Shown here in pieces: positions 1 to 7,684 of a stretch of 64,000 nucleotides of DNA. The position numbers and the translations under genes were made by a program. The DNA is from Leifsonia sp. ku-ls (GTDB lineage Bacteria > Actinomycetota > Actinomycetes > Actinomycetales > Microbacteriaceae). The notes under the pieces were generated by a model, which had not been told where the DNA came from, did no database searches, and saw only the letters and a program-made list of their open reading frames with translations. Each line of letters opens with the position of its first letter. Positions within the stretch are counted from its first letter, which is position 1. The stretch spans positions 124,001 through 188,000 of the forward strand of contig QKXI01000001.1 of assembly GCA_003367665.1 (NCBI GenBank), in the 5' to 3' direction.

Positions 1-43
1 GTCTTCCAAACTGATTACGCGGGTTCGATTCCCGTCATCCCCT
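1..43 (+). tRNA. tRNA-Gly(TCC), 3' part only (5' end outside window)
   Basis: The sequence begins inside the anticodon stem-loop. The loop CTTCCAA at 3-9 gives anticodon TCC (5-7). A five-pair T stem GCGGG/CCCGT encloses TTCGATT (19-35), followed by the acceptor strand CATCCCC (36-42) and discriminator T43. CCA is not encoded. The last 28 bases of the gene recur at 739-766. Confidence 0.9.
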
Positions 44-117
44 CCGAAACAGGCCACCCCCGAACGGGGTGAGGCATCCTCAGGTCATTCCCGGTAGCTT
101 CCCCATCGGAGGGGAAC

Positions 118-693
118 ATGGCCAAGCGCGGGAATGCCAAGGGCGGCATCGCTGGAGTGGTCGTCGTGCTGCTCGCCGTTGGCGGACTGGTGTCGTGCGT
201 GCGGTCGATGGCGGGGAAGCCCTCGTCGGACACGTCATACGTCAGCTCGTCCGACAGCGACTCGTCAGAGACCGTGGACCCGACCGACGAACCGAGCACA
301 TCCCCAACGCCCGCGCCGCCACAGGTGGTCGTCGCCGAGCACAGTGGTCAGACTGCGGACCAGGCGTCTGCCGAATTGGTCTCGCAGGGCCTCCAGGTGC
401 AGTACACCGACCAAACCGGAAATCCGGTCGCCAGCGCATCCGGCTGGTCCGTCGTCAGCGAGCAGCCGAGCCCGGGTGCGGAGCTGACGCCGGGAGACGT
501 GGTACGCCTCACCGTGGTTCCGCCTGCGCCTGCGCCAGCACCCGCTCCTGCGCCCGCCCCGGCACCGGCTCCTGCACCCGCCCCGGCTCCTGCAGGCGCG
601 ACCGCCTTGTGCAATGACGGAACACTGTCGTATTCGGCGCATCATCAGGGGACGTGCTCCCACCACGGCGGGGTCGCGCAGTTTTACCGCTGA
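118..693 (+). CDS. Secreted lipoprotein with PASTA-like domain and C-terminal DUF3761 domain
   Basis: A 191-residue protein starting at ATG after a strong GGAGGGG ribosome site. Residues 11-27 form a hydrophobic export signal ending in a lipobox-like LVSC, so C27 may be lipidated. A Ser/Thr/Asp/Pro-rich linker follows. Residues about 68-130 resemble a PASTA domain (asparagine-free variant of the beta-alpha-beta fold that binds peptidoglycan or muropeptides), then a (Pro-Ala)n stalk at about 133-157. The last 30 residues contain LCNDGT and GTCSHHGGVAQ, typical of DUF3761. Role is unknown; a cell-wall-anchored or wall-sensing protein is a reasonable inference. It is the only gene between the tRNA-Gly and the second copy of its 3' end, so it may have arrived by site-specific integration. 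Confidence 0.7.
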   Translation: MAKRGNAKGGIAGVVVVLLAVGGLVSCVRSMAGKPSSDTSYVSSSDSDSSETVDPTDEPSTSPTPAPPQVVVAEHSGQTADQASAELVSQGLQVQYTDQTGNPVASASGWSVVSEQPSPGAELTPGDVVRLTVVPPAPAPAPAPAPAPAPAPAPAPAPAGATALCNDGTLSYSAHHQGTCSHHGGVAQFYR

Positions 694-770
694 GCGACAG
701 CCGGAGGCGAAGGTCGGCCTCACGCGGGTGTTCCCGCATGATGACGCGGGCTCGATTCCCGTCATCGCTC
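692..770 (+). repeat. Second copy of tRNA-Gly 3' end (att-like; possible tRNA pseudogene)
   Basis: Positions 739-766 match 12-39 (3' end of tRNA-Gly) at 26 of 28 positions. The surrounding 79 bp have a partial cloverleaf: GAGCGA at 692-697 can pair with TCGCTC at 765-770, and the T arm 746-762 is intact, but no normal anticodon arm is visible. It is either an attachment-site copy left by integration into the tRNA or a decayed tRNA. Confidence 0.6.
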
Positions 771-805
771 GATAACGGATCAGCGTCGGATCGCCCCCCA
801 GGGCA

Positions 806-811
806 TAGGCT
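806..811 (+). promoter_or_regulatory. -10 TAGGCT, leaderless start for the 818 gene
   Basis: TAGGCT is followed by 6 nt and then the ATG at 818, with no ribosome site. Confidence 0.55.
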
Positions 812-817
812 TCCTCC

Positions 818-1057
818 ATGTCCCACGGTCGCGACTCTGACGACGGGTCCGCGCAGGACTCCTCTTCGGCCCAACGCGAGCCCTATGCGGGCATAAGCCA
901 GTCGATTCTGATAAGGCTCTTCGCGAATCCGTCCAACCCGCACGCGGCCCGAAATCGCGTGATCATCCATCGACTGTTCGTGGCCGCGTGGGTCGTCTTT
1001 GCTCTGGGCTTCCTCGTCATCGTGGCCGCGATGATCGCGGCCCTGGTGAGTGGCTAG
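818..1057 (+). CDS. Small hypothetical membrane protein
   Basis: A 79-residue protein with a Ser/Asp-rich hydrophilic N-terminal half and a single hydrophobic segment at about 52-76 ending almost at the C-terminus, suggesting a tail-anchored or single-pass protein. The start follows a TAGGCT hexamer by 6 nt, which supports a leaderless message. The 3' end overlaps the convergent gene ending at 1017 by about 40 bp. I recognise no family. Confidence 0.55.
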   Translation: MSHGRDSDDGSAQDSSSAQREPYAGISQSILIRLFANPSNPHAARNRVIIHRLFVAAWVVFALGFLVIVAAMIAALVSG

Positions 1058-1496
1058 CCCACCCTTCCTCCGAAGACGGGCTCGCCCGACGTGAAAGTCC
1101 GGTTGCCGGCAGCCAGACGAGCACGGTGGCTCCCAGGCTCACGGCGAGGGCGATCAGGTTCCAAACGTCGCCGCCGATGGCGGTCACGAGGCAGAGCGCG
1201 GCCAGCACGGAGACGAGGATCCGCGCCCCCGGCCATCCTCGCCGGACGAGGAAGGCGGCCACAGCCGGGAGGGCGATCCAGCACGCGATGTCGAGCGCGC
1301 CCACGGCAATGATGAGCGCGATCGCGAACAATCCGCCGGCGTCGTGGAATCGGGAGTAGTCGTTGGTCACAAGGCCCACGACGAGCGAAACGAGCCCGTC
1401 GAGGGCGAGAAACGCCAACAGGCCGCTTGCGATGGTCCGCAGCACGGCGTGATGCGTCGCGGCCCTTTCCGCTTCGGCACCGATCACCTGACGCAC
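1017..1496 (-). CDS. Hypothetical four-helix membrane protein
   Basis: A 159-residue, strongly hydrophobic protein with about four predicted membrane segments (residues near 25-45, 58-80, 85-105 and 112-132) and a basic, Ser/Pro-rich tail. The start is a GTG without an obvious ribosome site, so the N-terminus is uncertain. It overlaps the convergent gene 818-1057 at its 3' end. No family is recognised; the layout resembles small actinobacterial DUF membrane proteins. Confidence 0.5.
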   Translation of the reverse strand: MRQVIGAEAERAATHHAVLRTIASGLLAFLALDGLVSLVVGLVTNDYSRFHDAGGLFAIALIIAVGALDIACWIALPAVAAFLVRRGWPGARILVSVLAALCLVTAIGGDVWNLIALAVSLGATVLVWLPATGLSRRASPSSEEGWASHSPGPRSSRPR

Positions 1497-1522
1497 CGTT
1501 CGGCCGCTCGACCCGCTGACCG

Positions 1523-1735
1523 CTACTCGTCCCCCACGTGCCGGTCGGCCTCGTCCCGCGCCCCGTCGATCTTGTCGTCGAACTTCCCGCCCGTCACCTT
1601 CTTCGCCGCGCCGGCGACGCCGTCCAGCAGCTTGTCGCTGATGTCCTCGGCCTGCTCGGAGTTCAGGGCGTCCTTGACCTTCGGGTCGTTCAGGAACTCC
1701 TGGGCCTTCTTGGTGATGTCGTCGAATCCTGCCAT
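1523..1735 (-). CDS. Antitoxin-like protein (Rv0909/MT0933-like family)
   Basis: A 70-residue acidic/basic helical protein starting MAGFDDITKKAQEF and continuing with a KVTGGKFDDKIDGARDEAD segment, matching the small actinobacterial family annotated as antitoxin of a toxin-antitoxin system (PF14013-like). No toxin gene is adjacent. It lies 16 bp downstream of the response regulator on the same strand and is probably co-transcribed with it. A GTG five codons upstream (1750) is an alternative start. Its function as a true antitoxin is doubtful without a partner. Confidence 0.6.
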   Translation of the reverse strand: MAGFDDITKKAQEFLNDPKVKDALNSEQAEDISDKLLDGVAGAAKKVTGGKFDDKIDGARDEADRHVGDE

Positions 1736-1751
1736 GCGGCCATCCAACACC

Positions 1752-2429
1752 TCACCGCTGCAGGAACGCCAGCACCGCCAACACCCTGCGGTGGTCGTCG
1801 CCCGAGTCCTCCAGGCCCAGCTTCTGGAAGATCGAGGTCACGTTCTTCTCCACCGCGCCGACGCCCACCACCATTCGGGACGCGATGGCGGCGTTCGTGC
1901 GGCCCTCGGCCATCAGCTCCAGCACCTCCCGCTCGCGGGGCGTCAGGGTGGCAAGCGGGTCGGTCCGGCGCGTCAGCAGCTCGCGGACCACCTGCGGGTC
2001 GAGCACGGTGCCGCCGGCGGCGACGCGGGTGATCGCGTCCTCCAGCTCGTCGAGCGAGGCGATGCGGTCCTTCAGCAGGTAGCCGGTGCGGCCGTCGCCG
2101 CCGGCCAGCAGCTCCTGCGCGTAGGTGGACTCGACATACTGCGAGAGCAGCAGCACGGCCACGTCCGGGTGCTCCGCGCGGATGCGCAGCGCCGCCCGGA
2201 CGCCCTCGTCGCGGAACGTGGGAGGCATCCGCACGTCCAGCACCACGACGTCCGGCATGAGGTCGGGCAGCGCCTCCAGCAGCGTGTCCGCGTCGCCGAA
2301 CGCGCCGACGGTGTCGAGGCCGGCCTCGTCGAACAGGCGGATGAGGCCCTCGCGCAGCAGCACGGAGTCGTCCGCGACGACGACGCGCAGCGGGGCGGGG
2401 GAGGACGGGAGGCTGGGGTCGCTCGGCAC
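1752..2429 (-). CDS. LuxR/NarL-family response regulator
   Basis: A 225-residue regulator. The receiver domain (about 14-135) contains the acidic pair in VVVADDSVLLREGL and the phosphoacceptor aspartate in VVVLDVRMPP, with the conserved Lys in YLLKDRI. The C-terminal LuxR helix-turn-helix (about 160-220) starts with the typical LTPREREVLELMAEG. The GTG start lies 39 bp downstream of the sensor kinase stop, so the two form a two-component operon, with the antitoxin-like gene after it. The signal sensed is not visible. Confidence 0.9.
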   Translation of the reverse strand: MPSDPSLPSSPAPLRVVVADDSVLLREGLIRLFDEAGLDTVGAFGDADTLLEALPDLMPDVVVLDVRMPPTFRDEGVRAALRIRAEHPDVAVLLLSQYVESTYAQELLAGGDGRTGYLLKDRIASLDELEDAITRVAAGGTVLDPQVVRELLTRRTDPLATLTPREREVLELMAEGRTNAAIASRMVVGVGAVEKNVTSIFQKLGLEDSGDDHRRVLAVLAFLQR

Positions 2430-2468
2430 GACCCCAGCCTACGGGCGGGCGGCGGGCGGGGGGCGGCG

Positions 2469-3848
2469 TCAGCCGAGCGGGATGCGCGCGCCGATCCGGC
2501 TCGGGCCACCGGTCGGGCTGTCGACGACCAGCTCTCCGCGCAGGCCGCGCACCCTCTCCTCGAGCCCGCGCAGACCGTGGCCGTCGATGGCGGACGCGCC
2601 GCCGCGGCCGTTGTCGGTCAGCCAGACGTTCAGCCACGGGGTGCCCGTGGCGTCCACGCTGCGGTCGAGGAAGAGGCGGGCGGCGGTGGCGCCGGAGTGC
2701 TTCGCCAGGTTGGCCGCGAGTTCGGCGAGCACGTAGTACGCGTTGCGCTCGATCTCGGGGCTGAACCGCTCCCCCGGCGACAGCGACGACTCCATCGTCA
2801 CCGGGATGGGGCTGCGCGCGGCGAGCGACTCGGCGGCGGCCACCAATCCACGGTCCTGCAGGATCGGCGGGGCGAAGCCGCGGGACAGGGCGCGCAGCTC
2901 CTCCAGCGTGTCGCCGGCCTGCTGCCGCGCCTCCACCAGGAGGGCCGCGGCGGCGTCGGGGTCGTCGGAGAGTTTGCGCTCGGCGGCGGCGATGTCCATC
3001 TGCAGCCGGATGAGGCGCTGCTGCGGGCCGTCGTGCAGGTCGCGCTCCAGGCGGCGCAGCGCCTGGTCCTCCGCGGCGACGGCGGCGCCGCGCGAGGCGG
3101 ACAGGTCGGCGACCTCGCGCTGCAGTTCCTCCGACGGCCAGCGACCGAGGAGGCCGCGCGCGACGGCCTCGTGGATCACGGTCAGAGCGCGCGTGATGAA
3201 CGGCAGGGTGACCGCGAAGACGATGCCGAGGATCAGCTCCAGGATGCGGTCGCCCACCACCGGGTCGAACGTGGAGTTCACATGGAAGACCGCGTCAATG
3301 ATCGTCCGGGAGAGGTAGAAGTCGCGGTCGCCCTGCGGGATGAACGGTTGCCAGATCCAGCCGGTCAGGCCGCCGAGGGCGATCGAGGTCCAGACGATGG
3401 TGACGGTCCACGAGAAGATGCTGACGACCGGGTTGATGATGGCGCCGTGCAGCAGGTACAGCCAGTAGTGGCCGTTCGCGAAGGGCGCCACCAGGGCGCG
3501 CCAGAACGAGGTGGGGGCGCCCGGCTTCCGCCAGACCGGACGCGCGATCGCCGGACGTCCGGCCCAGTCGAGCCGGGTCAGCTCCACCTCGCCGAAGCCG
3601 CGGGCCGTGTAGAAGGTCGCGACGAGCACGAAGAAGCCGACGTAGATCACGATGGTGCCGACGCCGAGCCAGAACAGGGTGAGCAGCACCGAGAGGCCCA
3701 CGACGGCGATCGGCATCGTGAGCAGGAGGAAGCCGAGCTCGCGGGGCACGTCGCGCCACCGTGCGCCGTAGCCGGTGCGGGGCGGTGCGGAAGGGGCCGG
3801 AGTCACAGCATCCAGCGTGGCAGAAGTGGAGAGGGACTGAGTGGACAT
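2469..3848 (-). CDS. Sensor histidine kinase (HisKA_3/NarL-DesK type)
   Basis: A 459-residue membrane kinase. The N-terminal half has four to five membrane segments (first about 35-75, others about 115-160 and 200-230) resembling the putative actinobacterial sensor domain. The dimerisation/phosphoacceptor helix carries RLERDLHDGPQQRL (His near residue 275), followed by an HATPase_c domain with the N box AELAANLAKHS and the G box GHGLRGLEERV. I chose the ATG at 3848 rather than one 36 bp upstream because GGGAGG sits just before it. It is the partner of the regulator at 1752-2429. Confidence 0.88.
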   Translation of the reverse strand: MSTQSLSTSATLDAVTPAPSAPPRTGYGARWRDVPRELGFLLLTMPIAVVGLSVLLTLFWLGVGTIVIYVGFFVLVATFYTARGFGEVELTRLDWAGRPAIARPVWRKPGAPTSFWRALVAPFANGHYWLYLLHGAIINPVVSIFSWTVTIVWTSIALGGLTGWIWQPFIPQGDRDFYLSRTIIDAVFHVNSTFDPVVGDRILELILGIVFAVTLPFITRALTVIHEAVARGLLGRWPSEELQREVADLSASRGAAVAAEDQALRRLERDLHDGPQQRLIRLQMDIAAAERKLSDDPDAAAALLVEARQQAGDTLEELRALSRGFAPPILQDRGLVAAAESLAARSPIPVTMESSLSPGERFSPEIERNAYYVLAELAANLAKHSGATAARLFLDRSVDATGTPWLNVWLTDNGRGGASAIDGHGLRGLEERVRGLRGELVVDSPTGGPSRIGARIPLG

Positions 3849-3969
3849 GACCCCAGCCTCCCGAACAGCGCCGGCGCGCCCCATCCCGGTCGCCGCCGAA
3901 CCGGTAGGGGGGTTAACCCCTCCTTACTAAGCGCAGCCTTCGCTTCGTTGCGGAATTCCGGCGCCTCGG

Positions 3970-3975
3970 TAGCGT
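3970..3975 (+). promoter_or_regulatory. Candidate -10 of dps (TAGCGT)
   Basis: TAGCGT lies upstream of the dps GAAAGG ribosome site. Initiation about 7 nt downstream would give a leader of roughly 24 nt. Confidence 0.4.
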
Positions 3976-4005
3976 TGTGGCAGGCAGACGAAAGGACACC
4001 ACACC

Positions 4006-4488
4006 ATGACGGACATCGCCGCAACCCAGAGTGTCTCCAACCCGGACGTCGCCGCCGGGGTCGCACAGTTCCTCAGCCCGGTGGTGGTCGACCTGACCGC
4101 CATCGTGGTCAACGGCAAGCAGGCGCACTGGCACGTGCGCGGCGCCAACTTCATCGGCGTGCACGAGCTGCTCGACACGATCGTGGACCACGCCCAGGAG
4201 TGGGCCGACCTCGCCGCGGAGCGCATCGTCGCCCTCGGCCTCCCGGTGGACGCGCGCCTCGGCACGGTCGCCGCGAAGACGACCACGCCGGAGCTGACGG
4301 CGGGCTTCCGCCCCTCCAACGAGACGATCGCCGAGGTCATCGCGCAACTCGACGCGGCCCTGGTCGCGGTCAACACCGCGGTGCAGGAACTGGCCGAGCT
4401 CGACCAGACCAGTCAGGACGTCGCGATCGAGATCGCGCGCGGGCTCGACAAGGACCGCTGGTTCCTGTTCGCGCACATCAGCGAGTAG
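4006..4488 (+). CDS. dps: Dps-family DNA-binding ferritin
   Basis: A 160-residue protein of normal Dps length. The inter-subunit ferroxidase ligands are visible: His pair in KQAHWHVRG (about 39-42) and Asp/Glu further on in LLDTIVDHAQEWADLAAE (about 60-77). Such 12-mers oxidise ferrous iron with peroxide, store it and may coat DNA in stress. The N-terminus is short with few lysines, so direct DNA binding is uncertain. It is monocistronic, with GAAAGG before the ATG and a strong hairpin downstream (4549-4586). Confidence 0.9.
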   Translation: MTDIAATQSVSNPDVAAGVAQFLSPVVVDLTAIVVNGKQAHWHVRGANFIGVHELLDTIVDHAQEWADLAAERIVALGLPVDARLGTVAAKTTTPELTAGFRPSNETIAEVIAQLDAALVAVNTAVQELAELDQTSQDVAIEIARGLDKDRWFLFAHISE

Positions 4489-4510
4489 CAGGCACCGCCG
4501 CGCGCGCGTC

Positions 4511-4529
4511 GGATGTGACCGTCACATCC
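4511..4529. repeat. Perfect intergenic palindrome, GGATGTGAC/GTCACATCC
   Basis: Nine-base arms around a single central C. It sits 22 bp after the dps stop and before the bidirectional terminator. Its GTGAC/GTCAC core resembles the palindromes at 34677-34736 and 63781-64000. Confidence 0.6.
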
Positions 4530-4548
4530 TCCATCCGCACTGCCAATC

Positions 4549-4586
4549 GTCGGAGATTCGGCCCGGTTCGCGGGCGAATCTCCGAC
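4549..4586. terminator. Bidirectional terminator between dps and the amidohydrolase
   Basis: Arms GTCGGAGATTCG (4549-4560) and CGAATCTCCGAC (4575-4586) are perfectly complementary. The inner GCCCG/CGGGC extends the stem with one bulged base. It lies between convergent genes. Confidence 0.75.
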
Positions 4587-4590
4587 AGTG

Positions 4591-6051
4591 TCAGCGCAGC
4601 GTGTCGTGCGTGAACCGGCCGGCGAGGAGGGTCGCAGCGACCGGCATCGTCCGCAGTTCGTCCGGGCCCGCGGCGAGCGGGTCGCGATCGAGCACCGCGA
4701 GGTCAGCGGGCTCTCCCGGCGCGACCGACGAACGCACGGAGGCGCCGAGGGCGGCCTCGGCGGGCAGCCGCTGCTCGGGATGCCATGGCTCGCGGCCGTC
4801 CCGGGTGCGTCCGACGGCGGAGGCGATCGCCAGCCACGGGTCGAGCGGGGCGACCGGCGCGTCCGAGCCGAAGGCGAGGCGTGCGCCGCTGCGGTGGAGT
4901 TCGGCGAGCGGGAAGGCACGGTCGGTGCGGCCCGCCCAGAGCCGGTCGGCGACGTCCCGGTCGTCCATGGCGTGCTCGGGCTGGACGCTCGCGGTGACGC
5001 CGAGGCGTGCGAAGCGGGGGACGTCGGACGCGTCGATCAGCTGCGCGTGCTCGATGCGGCCGCCGGCCCGGAGGGCCTCGAAGGCGTCGAGCGCGCGACG
5101 GTTCGCCTCGTCGCCGATCGCGTGGACGGCGGGCTCGAGGCCATGGTCGACTGCGAAGCGCATCCGGTCCACCAGCTCCGCGGGCGACAGGTTGGCGACC
5201 CCGTGCCCGCCGTCGGGGTACGGGTGCTCGCACAGCGCGGTGCGGGTGTTGAGGGAGCCGTCGGAGATGACCTTGAACGGCCCGACCGTGAGGAGGCCGT
5301 CGGTGTCGTCGATGCGCGCCCCGGTGCGCAGCCCCAGCGCGGTGGCGCGCTCCAGGTCGTCGGAGTAGACGCCGAACTCGACCCGGAGGGCTCCAGCGCC
5401 TGCCGCGAGGCGGCGGCGCCAGACGTCGAGGTTCCAGCCGTACTCGAGGTCGACGATGCCGACGACGCCGCGGGTCGCGGCCGCGTGTGCGGCGTCGGCC
5501 GCCCAGCGGTCGAGGGTGGCGTCGTCGGCGGCGGAGAGCCGGCTCGTGACGGCGAAGCTGTCGTCCTCGCGCAGCACGGCCTCCATCGACCCAGGGGCGA
5601 ACACGCGCGCGGCCGCGCTGTTCAGCCAGGAGCAGTGCAGGTCGCCCGCGACGAGCACCACCGCCCGGTCGCTGGCTGCCGCGTCCAGCAGCTCCCGGGT
5701 CGGCACGTCGGGCCAGAGAGCGTCGTGGAAGCCGAAGCCCACGATCACCTCGTCGCCGGGCTGCGCGTCGGCCCGCTCGCGGACCAGGGCGGCCGCCTCG
5801 GCCGCGGAGGCGGCGCGGGAGACGTCGAGCCGCCGGGCGGTCTGCGCCCACTGGGTGAAGTGCACGTGCTGGTCCCACAGACCGGGCACCAGCCAGCGCC
5901 CGTCCAGCGGGAGGCGCTCGGCCGCGCCGGCCACCGCTGCGCCCGCCGGGACGACAGCGTGGATGCGGCCACCGGCGAGCACCACATCCACCGGCTCGTC
6001 CCGCCCGGGAACGCGGGCTTCGGCCAGCACCAGCCCGGGCGCCGCCGTCAT
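4591..6051 (-). CDS. Amidohydrolase (YtcJ-like, metal-dependent)
   Basis: A 486-residue amidohydrolase of the YtcJ-like amidohydrolase_3 group. The N-terminal metal site HVHF follows GRWLVPGLWDQ (about 53-65); later His motifs are visible in AVHAIGDEANRRALDAFE and EHAQL, and the final metal Asp in AFGSDAPVAPLDPW. Such enzymes hydrolyse N-acyl or carbamoyl bonds; the substrate is not predictable here. Its ATG overlaps the TGA of the PaiB-like gene in an ATGA, indicating translational coupling. It is the last gene of the operon. Confidence 0.85.
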   Translation of the reverse strand: MTAAPGLVLAEARVPGRDEPVDVVLAGGRIHAVVPAGAAVAGAAERLPLDGRWLVPGLWDQHVHFTQWAQTARRLDVSRAASAAEAAALVRERADAQPGDEVIVGFGFHDALWPDVPTRELLDAAASDRAVVLVAGDLHCSWLNSAAARVFAPGSMEAVLREDDSFAVTSRLSAADDATLDRWAADAAHAAATRGVVGIVDLEYGWNLDVWRRRLAAGAGALRVEFGVYSDDLERATALGLRTGARIDDTDGLLTVGPFKVISDGSLNTRTALCEHPYPDGGHGVANLSPAELVDRMRFAVDHGLEPAVHAIGDEANRRALDAFEALRAGGRIEHAQLIDASDVPRFARLGVTASVQPEHAMDDRDVADRLWAGRTDRAFPLAELHRSGARLAFGSDAPVAPLDPWLAIASAVGRTRDGREPWHPEQRLPAEAALGASVRSSVAPGEPADLAVLDRDPLAAGPDELRTMPVAATLLAGRFTHDTLR

Positions 6052-6686
6052 CGCGCCGCGCGGCGGCGGTCGTGCACCAGCTGCATCTCGCGCAGCAGGC
6101 CGGCGCTCGCGTACGGGCCGTCGCCGCCCAGCTCGGCCATGATCGCGTCGACGATGTGGTCGGGGCGGTTCTGGCTCATCTTCTGCTTGGCGACGACGCG
6201 CGTCGGCGTGAGCCGCAGCCCGACCGTGCCGGAGACGATCCGCTCGGCGTAGGCGGCGTCCTCGAGGGTGCCGCGCATGCGGCGCGGCGACGGCAGCTCG
6301 TCCTCGAAGTGGTCGACCAGCCGCGCGAGCACCTCGAGGTTCTCCTCGTCGCTCAGCAGCTCGGGCACCCCGGAGAAGTGCGCGGCGACGAAGTTCCAGG
6401 TCGGGACCGCCGGGTTCTCGTCGTACCAGCCGGAAGAGATGTAGCCGTGCGGACCCTGCACGATCACCAGCAGCTCGTGCTCCCCCAGCTCGTGCAGCCG
6501 CTCGTCGGGCCGGCCGACGTGGCTGAGCAGGGTCAGCTCTTCCCGGGTGTCGTCGAGGATGACCGGGTAGTGGGACGCCACCAGCCCGTTCGCCGTGCTG
6601 CTCACGAACGTGGCCCACGGGTTCTCGCGCACGAGCCGCTTCAGCTCGGCGGGGTCGGTGAGCGTGAAGCTCGGGTTCTGTCGCAC
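6048..6686 (-). CDS. PaiB-like FMN-binding negative transcriptional regulator family protein
   Basis: A 212-residue split-barrel protein. Recognisable family sequences are LVRENPWATFVSST near the N-terminus, HVGRPDERLHELGE in the middle, and VVAKQKMSQNRP followed by an acidic helix near the C-terminus (about 165-180). Members of the family bind FMN or haem; the Bacillus founder PaiB was reported to repress sporulation and protease genes, so the regulatory label is inherited. The GTG start is preceded by an excellent AGGAGGAG. It follows the glycosylase gene by 11 bp. Confidence 0.85.
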   Translation of the reverse strand: MRQNPSFTLTDPAELKRLVRENPWATFVSSTANGLVASHYPVILDDTREELTLLSHVGRPDERLHELGEHELLVIVQGPHGYISSGWYDENPAVPTWNFVAAHFSGVPELLSDEENLEVLARLVDHFEDELPSPRRMRGTLEDAAYAERIVSGTVGLRLTPTRVVAKQKMSQNRPDHIVDAIMAELGGDGPYASAGLLREMQLVHDRRRAAR

Positions 6687-6697
6687 GGCTGCTCCTC

Positions 6698-7684
6698 CTA
6701 GGCCTGGTCGACCGGGCACCAGTACAGCTTGCGGCCGCCCAGCTCCTCCATCACGATGTTGGTCCCGCAGACGCGACACGGCAGTCCCTCGCGCTTGTAG
6801 ACCCAGTGCCGGTCGTCGCGGCTCGCCATCGCCTTGCGGTAGGACTCCTCGTCGAGGTCGTCCATGGTCATCATCTGGCCGGTCTCCACGCCGATCCGCA
6901 GCAGGTGCACCCAGTCGCGCCAGAGCGCCCGCACCGTCTCCTCCGGCACCTGCTTGCCGGGCGTGTGCGGGTTCTGCCGCGCCCGGAAGAGCAGCTCGGC
7001 GCGGTAGACGTTGCCGATGCCGCTGACGACGCTCTGGTCCATCAGCAGCAGGGCGATGGAGGTGGGCTTGCGGCGGACGATGGAGACGAAGCGCTCCTCC
7101 GCCTCCGGGCCGTCGTCGACCTGCGGGTCGGGGCCGAGCTTGGCGATGACCGCATCCACCTCGGCCGGGTCGAGCACCTCGCACGCGGTCGGTCCGCGCA
7201 GGTCGGCGACCGCGGTGTCGGTCAGCAGCCGCACGCGCACCTGGCCGATCGGCTCGGGCGGGAAGGACGTGATCTCGGCCTCCACCTTCTCCGACTCCGC
7301 CATGCGCAGGCGGGTACGCCGGGGCGCGCCGATGGAGTGGAGCGAGTTCTCGCCCGCCGAGTCGAGGATCGGGTCGAGGTCGGTTCCGCGCTGGTTGGTC
7401 TGCCCCATCCGGCCGTTGGCGCTCGCGATGGTCGGGTCGATGCTGATGTCGCCGGCGAAGTCCCACGCGCCGTAGAGGCCGAGGTGGACGCGCAGCCACA
7501 GCCCGTTGTCGAACTCCAGGAACATCTGCTTGCCGACGGCCTTCGCGTCCGTCATCACGTGCCCGTCGATGCGGGTGGCGTCGGCGGCGAACCGGCCCTG
7601 CGGCGACGACACGGCGACGCGGTGGCCGACGAAGTTGACGGCGAACTGCCGGGCGATGCGGTGGACGGAGTGACCCTCTGGCAT
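6698..7684 (-). CDS. Fpg/Nei-family DNA glycosylase with incomplete zinc finger
   Basis: A 328-residue base-excision repair glycosylase/AP lyase. After Met removal the N-terminus is PEGHSVHR, with the catalytic Pro and Glu conserved. The helix-two-turn-helix region includes DQSVVSGIGNVYRAELLF (about 225-245). The C-terminal zinc finger begins CRVCG and ends YWCPVD; the fourth cysteine expected in CPxC is replaced by Asp. It is closest to actinobacterial Nei2-type proteins, so oxidised pyrimidines are likelier substrates than 8-oxoguanine. Its ATG shares one base with the rpiB stop (TGATG). Confidence 0.88.
   Translation of the reverse strand: MPEGHSVHRIARQFAVNFVGHRVAVSSPQGRFAADATRIDGHVMTDAKAVGKQMFLEFDNGLWLRVHLGLYGAWDFAGDISIDPTIASANGRMGQTNQRGTDLDPILDSAGENSLHSIGAPRRTRLRMAESEKVEAEITSFPPEPIGQVRVRLLTDTAVADLRGPTACEVLDPAEVDAVIAKLGPDPQVDDGPEAEERFVSIVRRKPTSIALLLMDQSVVSGIGNVYRAELLFRARQNPHTPGKQVPEETVRALWRDWVHLLRIGVETGQMMTMDDLDEESYRKAMASRDDRHWVYKREGLPCRVCGTNIVMEELGGRKLYWCPVDQA

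Noticed and set aside
15-299. Small protein containing MTGIEPA read antisense to the tRNA-Gly end
   Set aside because: This peptide is a well-known artefact of translating tRNA 3' ends, and the frame opposes the lipoprotein gene.
1523-1735. Complete toxin-antitoxin module
   Set aside because: Only the antitoxin-like protein is present; the neighbours are a two-component system and a membrane protein, not toxins.
1344-4613. Open frame of 1,089 codons on the plus strand
   Set aside because: It opposes the response regulator and kinase genes on the minus strand, is Arg/Gly/Ala-rich without domain signals, and crosses dps in another frame. Long antisense frames are expected at this GC content.
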